A stretch of DNA of 64,000 nt from Patescibacteria group bacterium. GTDB lineage: Bacteria; Patescibacteriota; Patescibacteriia; Patescibacteriales; Patescibacteriaceae. The position numbers and the translations under genes are program-made. The first letter of the stretch is position 1. Every line of letters starts with the position of its first letter. The stretch is taken from the NCBI GenBank assembly GCA_028704945.1, contig JAQWEL010000004.1, positions 52,951 to 116,950 on the forward strand. Reading direction: 5' to 3'. Shown piece after piece: positions 52,795-61,250 of this stretch. The notes below the pieces were generated by a model that did no database searches, was not told where the DNA came from, and was given only the letters and a program-made list of their open reading frames with translations.

Positions 52795-55410
52795 ATGAAA
52801 GAAATAGCTAAAAATTTTGATGCTAAACAAAATGAAACCAGTCTTTATGAAAAATGGGAAAAAGACGGTTATTTTAATCCGGATAATTTGGTCTTAGAGC
52901 CAACTGCTCCTAATTATACTATTGTTTTGCCACCGCCAAATATAACCGACAAGCTTCATTTGGGCCATTCAGCTATGTTAGCGATTGAAGATTTATTTAT
53001 CCGTTATCATCGGATGAATGGTTATCGAACGCTTTGGTTGCCTGGTACAGATCATGCTGCCATTGCCACGCAAACCGTAGTAGAAAAGAAAATACAGCGT
53101 GAAGAAGGCAAGACCAGACATCAGCTTGGTCGCGAAGTTTTTTTAGAAAAAGTTTGGGAATTTTTAGGAGAAACTCAAGCGACAATTTTAAATCAAATCA
53201 GAAAAATGGGCGCTTCGCTTGATTGGTCGCGCTTGGCTTTTACTTTGGACGAACCAAGACAAAGAGCAGTTCAGGAAATGTTTATCCGCATGTATAATGA
53301 CGGTTTAATTTATCGCGGAGAAAGGATAGTTAATTGGTGTCCGCGTTGCCATTCAACCTTGGCTGATGATGAGGTGGAATATATTGAGCGAGCTGGAAAA
53401 TTATATACCTTTAAATATTCGGCAGACTTTCCAATGGCTATCTCGACTACTCGCCCAGAAACAAAACTCGGCGACACCGCCGTAGCAGTTAATCCTAAAG
53501 ATGAACGCTATAAAAAATATATCGGGCAAATTTTTGAAGTCAATTTTTGTGGCGTTCCGTTAAAAATAAAAATTATTGCTGATTGGAATGTTGATATGGA
53601 ATTTGGCACCGGTGCCGTCGGTGTTACCCCGGCGCACTCTATGGTAGATTGGGCTATGGGTCAAGCTAACGATTTGCCAATCGTTAAGGTTATTAACGAA
53701 GAAGCTAATATCCAGTCTGGTTTTGGCGAATTTTCTGGCCTAAGCTCATTAGCGGCTCGCGAAAAAATTGTTGAAATGCTGAAAACTGATAATTTAATGA
53801 TTTCAGAAGAAGACCTAACTAATAATTTGTCGGTCTGTTATCGTTGCAACACGCCTATTGAACCCTTGCCTTCTAAGCAATGGTTTGTGGCTGTTGATAA
53901 GCCTTTAGCAAGATTAGGTGATAAGTCTTTAAAACAATGCGCGCTGGAGGCGGCTAAAAATAAAGAGATTGAATTTATTCCAGATCGTTTTGAGAAAAAA
54001 TATACTGACTGGATGACAAACTTAAAAGATTGGTGTATCAGTCGCCAAATTTGGTTTGGTCACTCTATTCCAGTTTGGTATAAGGGCGAAGAAATTTTTG
54101 TCGGAACCGAAGCGCCAATCGGCGAAGCTTGGATTAAAGATCAAGATACTTTGGATACTTGGTTTTCTTCCGGTATGTGGACTTTTTCCACGCTGGGTTG
54201 GCCAGATAATTTTAAAACTGAAAAATTAAATGATTTAGCCAAATTTCACCCCACTCAAGTTTTGGAAACCGGTTACGAAATTATTACTTTGTGGGTTTCT
54301 AGGATGATAATGATGAGCTATTATGCTATTGGCGAAATTCCGTTTGAAAAAGTTTATTTGCACGGCATGGTGTTGGATAAAAACGGCAAGAAGATGAGTA
54401 AGTCAAAAGGTAATGGCATTGATCCGTTAGATATGATTGAAAAATATGGAGCTGATGCTGTCCGCTTAGCTTTAACTACCGGAACCACGCCAGGCAACGA
54501 TGTTAAATTTTACGAAGAAAAGATTGAAGTAGCTCGAAACTTTGTTAATAAGCTTTGGAATATAGCTCGATTTATATTGGGCCAACTGCCTGACAAAGTA
54601 AGCGAAATAAATAAAGCAGATTTAACTTTGGCCGATGCTTGGATTTTATCGCGTTTAGAAAATGTTAAAGCTGAAGTGTCGAGCTTATTAGAAAAATATG
54701 ATTTTTCTGTTGCCGGCGAGATTTTAAAAATTTTTACTTGGGACGAATTAGCTGATTGGTATTTAGAGGCTTCTAAGTTTATCAAATCTGAGTCAAGCCC
54801 AGCTGTCTTAAAGAAAGTCTTGACGGAGGTTGTGGCGATGTGGCATCCGTTTATTCCATTTGTCACTGAAACTATTTGGCGAGAGCTAGATCAAGAAAAA
54901 GCTTTGATAATTTCTAACTGGCCAACTAAGGAAGATTATATTAATTTGGAAGCAGAAAAAAGGTTTGATAAAGTTAAGGAAATTATTATCGCTATTAGGA
55001 ATGTTAGAAGTGAAAATAAAATTGAACCGTCGAAGAAATTACCAGCCATGATAGTCAGCGCGGATAGTGATTTAAAAGAATTAGCCACTTTAATAACTTC
55101 TTTAAAAACCGGTTTAGCGAGTTTAGAGTTTGTTGATAGCTACGAAGCGGGTGTTGATGCGATTTATGCCAAAACAGCCATTGCCTCAATTTGGATTTTA
55201 GGTGCCACGGACGCAACGACTGAAAAGGACAGAATAACAAAAGAAATTGCTAATTTGGAAAAATTGGTCAATCTTGCTGAAAAAAAGCTCGCCAATGAAG
55301 ACTTTGTAGCTAATGCTCCCAGGCAACTTGTTGATAAAGAACGTGAAAAGCTAGATCAATATAGAAATGTAATCGCGGATTATAATAATCAGTTGATAAA
55401 ATTGAGTTAA
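52795..55410 (+). CDS. valS: Valyl-tRNA synthetase
   Basis: 871 aa. HLGH at 55-58 (PPPNITDKLHLGHSAML) and KMSKS at 533-537 (NGKKMSKSKGNGIDP). Editing domain with ISTTRPETKLGDTAVAVNP and GTGAVGVTPAHS. Cys pairs (CPRC, CYRC) may bind zinc. The C-terminal helical bundle ends in a coiled-coil arm (EKDRITKEIANLEKLVNLAEKKLANEDFV, in two halves), as in bacterial ValRS. AGGA lies 6 bases before the ATG. The leader inverted repeat may regulate it. Confidence 0.97.
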   Translation: MKEIAKNFDAKQNETSLYEKWEKDGYFNPDNLVLEPTAPNYTIVLPPPNITDKLHLGHSAMLAIEDLFIRYHRMNGYRTLWLPGTDHAAIATQTVVEKKIQREEGKTRHQLGREVFLEKVWEFLGETQATILNQIRKMGASLDWSRLAFTLDEPRQRAVQEMFIRMYNDGLIYRGERIVNWCPRCHSTLADDEVEYIERAGKLYTFKYSADFPMAISTTRPETKLGDTAVAVNPKDERYKKYIGQIFEVNFCGVPLKIKIIADWNVDMEFGTGAVGVTPAHSMVDWAMGQANDLPIVKVINEEANIQSGFGEFSGLSSLAAREKIVEMLKTDNLMISEEDLTNNLSVCYRCNTPIEPLPSKQWFVAVDKPLARLGDKSLKQCALEAAKNKEIEFIPDRFEKKYTDWMTNLKDWCISRQIWFGHSIPVWYKGEEIFVGTEAPIGEAWIKDQDTLDTWFSSGMWTFSTLGWPDNFKTEKLNDLAKFHPTQVLETGYEIITLWVSRMIMMSYYAIGEIPFEKVYLHGMVLDKNGKKMSKSKGNGIDPLDMIEKYGADAVRLALTTGTTPGNDVKFYEEKIEVARNFVNKLWNIARFILGQLPDKVSEINKADLTLADAWILSRLENVKAEVSSLLEKYDFSVAGEILKIFTWDELADWYLEASKFIKSESSPAVLKKVLTEVVAMWHPFIPFVTETIWRELDQEKALIISNWPTKEDYINLEAEKRFDKVKEIIIAIRNVRSENKIEPSKKLPAMIVSADSDLKELATLITSLKTGLASLEFVDSYEAGVDAIYAKTAIASIWILGATDATTEKDRITKEIANLEKLVNLAEKKLANEDFVANAPRQLVDKEREKLDQYRNVIADYNNQLIKLS

Positions 55411-55449
55411 TACTGCATTGTTGGTTGCTTGTTAAAATTAAATGATCTG

Positions 55450-55479
55450 TTGTCAAAAGTTGATTATTTTTTGTATAAT
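55450..55479 (+). promoter_or_regulatory. Promoter of the glycan gene cluster
   Basis: TTGTCA (55450-55455), 18-base spacer, TATAAT (55474-55479) with TG directly before it. Confidence 0.65.
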
Positions 55480-55510
55480 GAATTAAGCAGTTGATTTTTA
55501 AATCAAAACA

Positions 55511-56548
55511 ATGATTAAAGTTAAAAAGCATGGCGTAGTTATCTCGCCGACAACAAGATTTTTTGAAGATCGATCAGTTTTGAATCCTGGTATTTTGCAG
55601 GATGGTAGAACTGTTCATATGATTTATCGGGCTATTAATAAAGAGTATATGTCTGCCTTAGGCTATGCTCGTTTTGATGGGCACAGGAAATTGGTTGAAC
55701 GTTGGAGCCATCCCTTTTTAGAGGCTAGCACCGCTTATGAATCTAGAGGAGTAGAAGATCCAAGAATAACTAAGATTGGTGATACTATTTATGTAACTTA
55801 TGTTGCTCATGACGGTAAGAATGCTCAGATTTGTTATCTTTACGGCAGCGATTTATTTAATTTAAGAAGAGGCGGAATAATCGGACCCAAAATAAAATAT
55901 AAAGATGCAGCTAAATTGTTTGACAAGAAGAAACTAAAAGATGATTATTTATTTTTTGAAGCCTATTATCGCAATTATTCCGGTGAAGATGTCTTGATTT
56001 GGGAAAAAGACGGTGTTATTTTTCCGGAAAAGATTCGTGGTAAATACGTAATGACTCATCGTATTTTACCGGACATACAAATTGTCGCTTTTAAAGATTT
56101 TGAAGATTTGAAAAAACAGTCTTTTTGGAGAGAATATTTAAAAGAGGTTCATAAGCATGTCATGCTGGAAAACAAATATCGTTTTGAAGAAAGACATATT
56201 GGCGGGGGAGCCCCGCCGATCAAAACGAAGATGGGTTGGTTAATGATTTATCATGGTGTTGAAGAATCTAATATTAATAGGGTTTACCATGCTGCTGCCG
56301 CTTTATTTGATTTGAATGACCCGACTAAACTGATTTCGCGTTTACCTTATCCTTTGTTTAGTCCTGACAAAAGCTTTGAACTTAAAGGACAAGTTGATAG
56401 TGTCGTTTTCCCTACCGGCACTGCTATTTTTGGCGATAAATTATATATATATTATGGCGCAGCTGATACTCATATCGCGTTAGCGAGCGTCAATTTAGAC
56501 GATTTGCTTGATGAACTAAGGAGGTACAAGACAAGTCGCAAGCGCTAA
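55511..56548 (+). CDS. GH130-like beta-mannoside / mannooligosaccharide phosphorylase
   Basis: 345 aa, a five-bladed beta-propeller by pattern. GH130-type blocks: RSVLNPGILQDGRTVHMIYRA, ESRGVEDPRITKIGDTIYVTY, HIGGGAPPIKTKMGWLMIYHG, and FPTGTAIFGDKLYIYYGAAD. These include the conserved Asp of the EDPR motif, the general acid in the family. GH130 enzymes cleave or make beta-mannosidic links using phosphate. It is followed 1 base later by a glycosyltransferase fusion, so a role in making or recycling a mannose-containing glycan is likely. Confidence 0.85.
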   Translation: MIKVKKHGVVISPTTRFFEDRSVLNPGILQDGRTVHMIYRAINKEYMSALGYARFDGHRKLVERWSHPFLEASTAYESRGVEDPRITKIGDTIYVTYVAHDGKNAQICYLYGSDLFNLRRGGIIGPKIKYKDAAKLFDKKKLKDDYLFFEAYYRNYSGEDVLIWEKDGVIFPEKIRGKYVMTHRILPDIQIVAFKDFEDLKKQSFWREYLKEVHKHVMLENKYRFEERHIGGGAPPIKTKMGWLMIYHGVEESNINRVYHAAAALFDLNDPTKLISRLPYPLFSPDKSFELKGQVDSVVFPTGTAIFGDKLYIYYGAADTHIALASVNLDDLLDELRRYKTSRKR

Positions 56549-56549
56549 T

Positions 56550-58907
56550 ATGCCACAACCTAAATCCCCATGTGTTTTATATGTCAGCACTTTTCCACCG
56601 AGAGAATGCGGCATAGCTACTTTTTGCCAAGATTTAACCAATGCCATTGATAAAGAATTTTCTCCGGCAGTAAAATCAAAAATTTTAGCGATGAATGTCA
56701 ACGACACTTCGCTTTACAATTATTCCAAAAAAGTTTGTTTGCAAATTTCCGACAATGATCTTGAGGATTATTTGCAACGCGCTAATGATATCAACAATAG
56801 TCCTGATATCAAGCTGGTTAATATTCAACACGAATACGGCATTTATGGCGGAGAATGGGGCAACTACGTTTTGCCTTTTATGGAAATGATTAAAAAGCCG
56901 ATTATAGTCACTTTTCATACTGTTCTGCCAAGACCAAGCCGTGATCTTAAAAAAATTACTCGTCAGATACTTTCTAAAGCTTCCGGCGCAATCGTGATGA
57001 CTGATCACTCGGCTAATCTTTTAAAGCGTACTTATATGGACGCTAATTTGAAGCGCCCTATTGCTATTATACCGCACGGAGTTCATCATATTCCTTATCC
57101 TTCTAAAACTAAAGCCAAAGAAGAATTAAATTTATCTGGCAAAATAGTTTTATCAACTTTTGGCATGTTAAATTCAGATAAAGGAATTGAATACGCTATC
57201 GAAGCTTTGCCAAAAATTGTTGAAAAATATCCTAATGTTATTTATTTAGTCCTGGGCGCGACTCATCCGGTTGTTGTCAGACATGAAGGGGAGCGTTATC
57301 GTAATAAATTAGTAAAATTAGTGACTAAATTAAAATTAGAAAATAATGTTAAATTTTATAACAAATATTTAGAATTGCCAGAGTTGATTGATTTTTTACG
57401 AGCCACTGATGTTTATATTTCCCCAACTTTAAATCCCAAACAAGCTGTTTCCGGCACTATCTCCTATGCCTTTTCTTGCGCTTGTCCGATTGTGTCGACC
57501 GCTAATCAGTATGCTAAGGACACGATTAATCGCGAACGAGGTATTTTAGTTGATTTTGCTAATGCTAAAGCGATTGAAACCGCTTTAATGACTATGCTTG
57601 ATGATCATAAGATGCGGGTGGATATGAAAAAAAACGCTTACTATTACTCAAGACACATGACTTGGCAGAATGTCGCCTTAGCTTATTTTAAATTTTTTGA
57701 TCAATTTACTCCGATTATTCCACGCGATAAAGATAAATTGCCAGAAATCAATTTGGGCCATGTAAAAAAATTAACCGATGATTTTGGCATGATTCAATTT
57801 GCTAAACACACCAAACCAGACATTCATTCCGGTTATTGTTTGGATGATAATGCTAGAGCCTTGATTGGTTGCGTTAGTTATTATAATCGGGTGCCCAAAA
57901 AAACAACCCTTGATTTAATTAATACTTATTATCGTTATTTAAAATATTCCCAAAAAACATCTGGCGCTTTTAAGGATTTTATCAATAGAACCGGTGAAGT
58001 TGAAGAAGATAGGGATTTAGAATCACAAGATTCTTTTGGCCGAGCTATTTGGTGTCTGGGCGAGGTGATTAACGCTAAGCGTTTGCCAGTAGAAATAGTG
58101 GAGGGCGCTCGTGATATTTTTAACAAAGCTTACCCTTTGATTGTTGAACTTAAATTTTCTCGCTCAATCGCTTTCTCTATTATTGGTTTGGCGAATGTTT
58201 GGAAGTTTTATGGAAAAATTGATGATAAAAATAAACAGGAAGAAATAAGAGCGATGATTGCCAGATTGGTTGATACTTTGGTTAGCCGTTTTCACGAACA
58301 GTCGGCTGATGCCGCTTTGTCTGGACAGAATTGGCTATGGTTTGATGATCATCTAACTTATTCTAATTATAAGATTCCAGAAGCTTTATTCAGGTCGGCG
58401 GAAATATTGAACGACAAGAAAGTTTTGACTATCGCCAAGACCTCAATTGATTTTTTAAACACTATTACTTTTGAAAAAGGTTATTATAATGCTATCGGAC
58501 AGGATGGTTGGTATTTCAGAAATGGCAAGCGCGCTTACTTTGACCAACAGCCAGAAGACGCTGCTACGGCCGTAGAAGCCTTAGTGGCTGCTTTTGAGGC
58601 GACTAATAATGATAACTATGCGGTTTTAGCGCGTGACGCGTTTCAGTGGTTTTTAGGCAAAAATCACCTTAACCAAATGATTTATGATGAAGCGACTGGC
58701 GGTTGCTATGATGGCTTAGGCAAACATAGTATTAACTTTAATCAAGGCGCTGAATCCACCATCAGTTACTTCTTAGCTCGTTTAGCGGTTGAAAAGGTCT
58801 TTAAGGAAAAAGTTGAAGAAAAAGAAGAGCTGACCGAAGAAGAAAAAGCCGCTGCTTTAAAGGCGGAAATAGACAGGATTGAAAAAGAATCACAAGCTTT
58901 TGTTTAA
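56550..58907 (+). CDS. Two-domain glycan enzyme: GT4 glycosyltransferase fused to an alpha-toroid glycosidase-like domain
   Basis: 785 aa. Residues about 1-400: GT-B/GT4 fold with RECGIATFCQDLTNAI, NIQHEYGIYGGEWG, IAIIPHGVHHI, STFGMLNSDKGIEYAIEALPKI and the donor-site segment SPTLNPKQAVSGTISYAFSC. Residues about 420-760: helical toroid with LDDNARALIGCV, FKDFINRTGEVEEDRDLESQDSFGRAIWCLGE (split), QNWLWFDDHLTYSNYKIPEALF, and QPEDAATAVEAL. The second part resembles GH127/GH-type (alpha/alpha)6 domains. The acidic C-terminal tail (KEELTEEEKAAALKAEI) is likely coiled. Synthesis and trimming of a glycan in one protein is inferred. Confidence 0.8.
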   Translation: MPQPKSPCVLYVSTFPPRECGIATFCQDLTNAIDKEFSPAVKSKILAMNVNDTSLYNYSKKVCLQISDNDLEDYLQRANDINNSPDIKLVNIQHEYGIYGGEWGNYVLPFMEMIKKPIIVTFHTVLPRPSRDLKKITRQILSKASGAIVMTDHSANLLKRTYMDANLKRPIAIIPHGVHHIPYPSKTKAKEELNLSGKIVLSTFGMLNSDKGIEYAIEALPKIVEKYPNVIYLVLGATHPVVVRHEGERYRNKLVKLVTKLKLENNVKFYNKYLELPELIDFLRATDVYISPTLNPKQAVSGTISYAFSCACPIVSTANQYAKDTINRERGILVDFANAKAIETALMTMLDDHKMRVDMKKNAYYYSRHMTWQNVALAYFKFFDQFTPIIPRDKDKLPEINLGHVKKLTDDFGMIQFAKHTKPDIHSGYCLDDNARALIGCVSYYNRVPKKTTLDLINTYYRYLKYSQKTSGAFKDFINRTGEVEEDRDLESQDSFGRAIWCLGEVINAKRLPVEIVEGARDIFNKAYPLIVELKFSRSIAFSIIGLANVWKFYGKIDDKNKQEEIRAMIARLVDTLVSRFHEQSADAALSGQNWLWFDDHLTYSNYKIPEALFRSAEILNDKKVLTIAKTSIDFLNTITFEKGYYNAIGQDGWYFRNGKRAYFDQQPEDAATAVEALVAAFEATNNDNYAVLARDAFQWFLGKNHLNQMIYDEATGGCYDGLGKHSINFNQGAESTISYFLARLAVEKVFKEKVEEKEELTEEEKAAALKAEIDRIEKESQAFV

Positions 58908-58933
58908 ATTATAGTTTTATTAATATTGGTTAT

Positions 58934-58967
58934 AACCGATTTGTCTTGTTGGACAGGTCGGTTTTTG
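58934..58967 (+). terminator. Rho-independent terminator
   Basis: Stem AACCGA / TCGGTT continued by inner TTGTC / GACAG pairing, then TTTG. Confidence 0.75.
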
Positions 58968-59002
58968 TTTTAGAATATTAGTAATAATATTTTTAAACGA
59001 CT

Positions 59003-59031
59003 TAGACACTTGTTTAAAAAAATGTTACAAT
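59003..59031 (+). promoter_or_regulatory. Promoter of the methyltransferase gene
   Basis: TAGACA (59003-59008), 17-base spacer, TACAAT (59026-59031) with an upstream TG. Confidence 0.5.
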
Positions 59032-59051
59032 GTAAAAAATAATTTGAACAC

Positions 59052-59648
59052 ATGATTGGAAAAATATATCGTAAATTTAAATATAAGTTATTAGCAAGAA
59101 GATTGATTAAAGAGCACGCTTATGACCGCTTGGAATTTGAGGATCGAGATGTTTTGGAACGTCTAATTTTGCCAAACATCTTGGCTGATTTTAATCCTAA
59201 AAAAGTTTTGGATGTCGGCAGGGAAGATTATCAGATGTGGTATAATGAATTTTTTAAAGGACGTGAATTATGGACGGTCGACATTGACCCCAAACGCAGT
59301 GAATTCGGTGCCGTTAATCATATTACTGATGATATTGCCAACATCGGTAAATATTTTCGTAACAATTATTTTGATTTTATTTTGATTAACGGTGTTTTAG
59401 GCTGGGGACTTAATAGCCATAGTTTCATAGAAAAAACTTTTACTTCTCTTTATCAAATAATGAAACCTGGTGGAATTTTGATTTTGGGATGGAATGATTT
59501 AGATGATTTAACACCAGTAAAAATAAATAAAATTAAAGCTTTAAAATCGTTTGAAAAATATTTTTTTAAACCCTTGCAAGCTTCTCAGTTTAGATGTATT
59601 GGAGAGGGGCGTCATACTTATGGTTTTTTTAGAAAAGCAAAAAAATAA
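59052..59648 (+). CDS. SAM-dependent methyltransferase-like protein
   Basis: 198 aa. Class I methyltransferase pattern: KKVLDVGREDYQMWY (a degenerate glycine-rich motif I, GRE instead of GCG/GxG), ELWTVDIDPKRSEFGA (acidic end of strand 2), HITDDIANIGKYFRNNYFDFILINGVLGWG (motif III/IV region), IMKPGGILILGWND. Probably methylates a sugar or another surface molecule, given the glycosidase next to it. The weak motif I makes catalysis uncertain. Confidence 0.75.
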   Translation: MIGKIYRKFKYKLLARRLIKEHAYDRLEFEDRDVLERLILPNILADFNPKKVLDVGREDYQMWYNEFFKGRELWTVDIDPKRSEFGAVNHITDDIANIGKYFRNNYFDFILINGVLGWGLNSHSFIEKTFTSLYQIMKPGGILILGWNDLDDLTPVKINKIKALKSFEKYFFKPLQASQFRCIGEGRHTYGFFRKAKK

Positions 59649-59649
59649 T

Positions 59650-60900
59650 ATGCCAAAATTTACCAAAGATCAAAATGAATTGAATATTGAAACCGCTTAT
59701 ACTAAAGCTTTGGAAGTTTTAGACGCCTGCGCTAAGACGGATACCGGCGCTTTTCATGCCTCTGGTTTGCCTGGTGGCTATGAAGCAACCTGGTCGCGCG
59801 ATTCAATGATTACTACGCTGGGAGCCGCTTTAATTGGAGAAAGATATCGTGAACCGATTAAGAAAAGTTTAGATATTTTAGGTAAAAATCAGTCATATTT
59901 AGGGCAGATTCCTAATTGTGTCGGATCTTTTAATCTGGATAGACAATCTGATGTGACTTTTAATTCAATTGATTCGACTTTGTGGTATATTATCGGTTTG
60001 GTTGTTTATTCATGGCGTTTTGGGGAGAAAGACTTTTACGTTAAACATAAAAAAGAATTAACACTTGGTTTAATTTGGTTGTCTTATCAAGATCCGGATG
60101 AAGTTAGAATGTTAGTTCAGCAGCCGACTATGGATTGGATGGATGCTTTTCCTCATAAATATGGTTATGTGTTGAACACTCAAGCTTTGTATTACGGTGC
60201 TTTGCGACTGATTGGCAAGAAACGCCAAGCTGAGCATTTGAAAAGAGTTGTTAATGGACAATCTCATAAATATTTAGCTCTTTATGACCCTAAGCTTGGC
60301 TATTATTGGCCTTGGGCTTGGAAGAATCACGATGATAAACGTGAGCACGAAGAATGGTTTGATTCTCTTGGCAATTGTTTAGCGATTATAACCGGACTAG
60401 CTACGCCGACTATCGCTAATAAGATTTTAAAGACTATTAAAGATAGACAAATAAATTATCCTTATCCTTTGAGAGCAATTGACCCTCCTTTAAAACCAGG
60501 TGGACCCGAATGGAAAGATTATTTTGCTAATTGCGACGCGCGAGAACCTTATCAGTATTTGAATGGAGGTATTTGGCTTTTTATTGGTGGTTTTTATGTG
60601 GCGGCTTTAGTGAAAATGAAAAAGTACAAAGAAGCAGAAAAAGAATTAGCTCGTTTAGCCGAAGCGAATTTAAAAATTATTACGGACTTAAACGATGATG
60701 CTTTGGCTGATATCGCTAAGCAAAAGAAAATGAACAAGAGCCGTTTAAAAAATATTCGCCAACAATCTTTTAATGAATGGTTGGATGGTAAAACAGGCGA
60801 GCCTAAAGGAGAGCCATATCAAGCTTGGAGCGCCGGCGCTTACCTTTATGCTTATCATTGCGTTAAAGATAAGATGGTTTGGTATTTTGATTACGAATAA
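59650..60900 (+). CDS. Six-hairpin (alpha/alpha)6 glycosidase, amylo-alpha-1,6-glucosidase / GH100-like
   Basis: 416 aa from ATG 59650, 1 base after the methyltransferase stop; the earlier in-frame start at 59551 lies within that gene. Motifs: GGYEATWSRDSMITTLGAALIG (the RD...T core of glycogen-debranching and invertase-type enzymes), GQIPNCVGSF, PTMDWMDAFPHKYGYVLNTQALYY, EEWFDSLGNCLAII, PYQYLNGGIWLFIGGFYVAAL, FNEWLDGKTG, EPYQAWSAGAYLYAYH. No signal peptide, so cytoplasmic. Substrate not assigned: GH15-, GH63- and GH100-type are alternatives. Confidence 0.82.
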   Translation: MPKFTKDQNELNIETAYTKALEVLDACAKTDTGAFHASGLPGGYEATWSRDSMITTLGAALIGERYREPIKKSLDILGKNQSYLGQIPNCVGSFNLDRQSDVTFNSIDSTLWYIIGLVVYSWRFGEKDFYVKHKKELTLGLIWLSYQDPDEVRMLVQQPTMDWMDAFPHKYGYVLNTQALYYGALRLIGKKRQAEHLKRVVNGQSHKYLALYDPKLGYYWPWAWKNHDDKREHEEWFDSLGNCLAIITGLATPTIANKILKTIKDRQINYPYPLRAIDPPLKPGGPEWKDYFANCDAREPYQYLNGGIWLFIGGFYVAALVKMKKYKEAEKELARLAEANLKIITDLNDDALADIAKQKKMNKSRLKNIRQQSFNEWLDGKTGEPKGEPYQAWSAGAYLYAYHCVKDKMVWYFDYE

Positions 60901-60945
60901 GTTTTATCAAAACAATCAAACTTTTGTTATAAAGTGCACAAAATA

Positions 60946-61049
60946 AAAATCTACAAATAAAAAATGATGTCTTAGCAATTTTCTTACGCCCATAGCAAAT
61001 GCTCTGGGGCTGAAAACATGCTTCGCCATCATTTTTATTTACAGATTTT
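60946..61049. repeat. MITE-like inverted-repeat element, about 104 bases
   Basis: The left end (60946-60969) and right end (61027-61049) are imperfect inverted copies about 23 bases long (AAAATCTACAAATAAAAAAT at the left; ATTTTTATTTACAGATTTT at the right). The inside is unlike the surrounding AT-rich sequence (ACGCCCATAGCAAATGCTCT). Size and structure fit a small non-autonomous mobile element or structured RNA. Confidence 0.5.
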
Positions 61050-61061
61050 ATTTACAAATAT

Positions 61062-61191
61062 TGTCATTCCGAACGAAACAGAGTGTAGAGAGGAATCGCT
61101 CTTGATATGAGAAGTGCAAAAATCAACATATATTTAATTAGGACTACCTATTACAAACAGAGGGATCTCTCGCTATGCTCGAGATGACAAC
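61062..61191. repeat. Palindromic repeat of the TGTCATTCCGA...ATGACA type
   Basis: Begins TGTCATTCCGAACGAAACAG and ends CTCGCTATGCTCGAGATGAC-A, with GAGAGGAATC and GGGATCTCTC inside. Many bacterial genomes carry dispersed palindromes of this appearance (TGTCATTCCGAGCGAAGCGA and its complement). The arms here have drifted, which suggests an old copy. Confidence 0.55.
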
Positions 61192-61250
61192 AGGGAAGAG
61201 GGAATGATAAAAGGGAAAATTAAGAGAACAGACAGAATCAAAAAACAATA

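Larger units (their letters stand above)
60901..61250. other. 350-base gene-free stretch holding two inverted-repeat elements
   Basis: The only gap above 300 bases. No open frame with coding character, tRNA or terminator with a clean T-run was seen. Nearly all of it is accounted for by the two palindromic elements listed next, between the convergent ends of the glycosidase gene (+) and a glycosyltransferase gene (-). Confidence 0.7.

Noticed and set aside
59551..59649. Upstream start for the six-hairpin glycosidase
   Set aside because: It overlaps 98 bases of the methyltransferase gene in another frame; ATG 59650 sits 1 base after that gene's stop.
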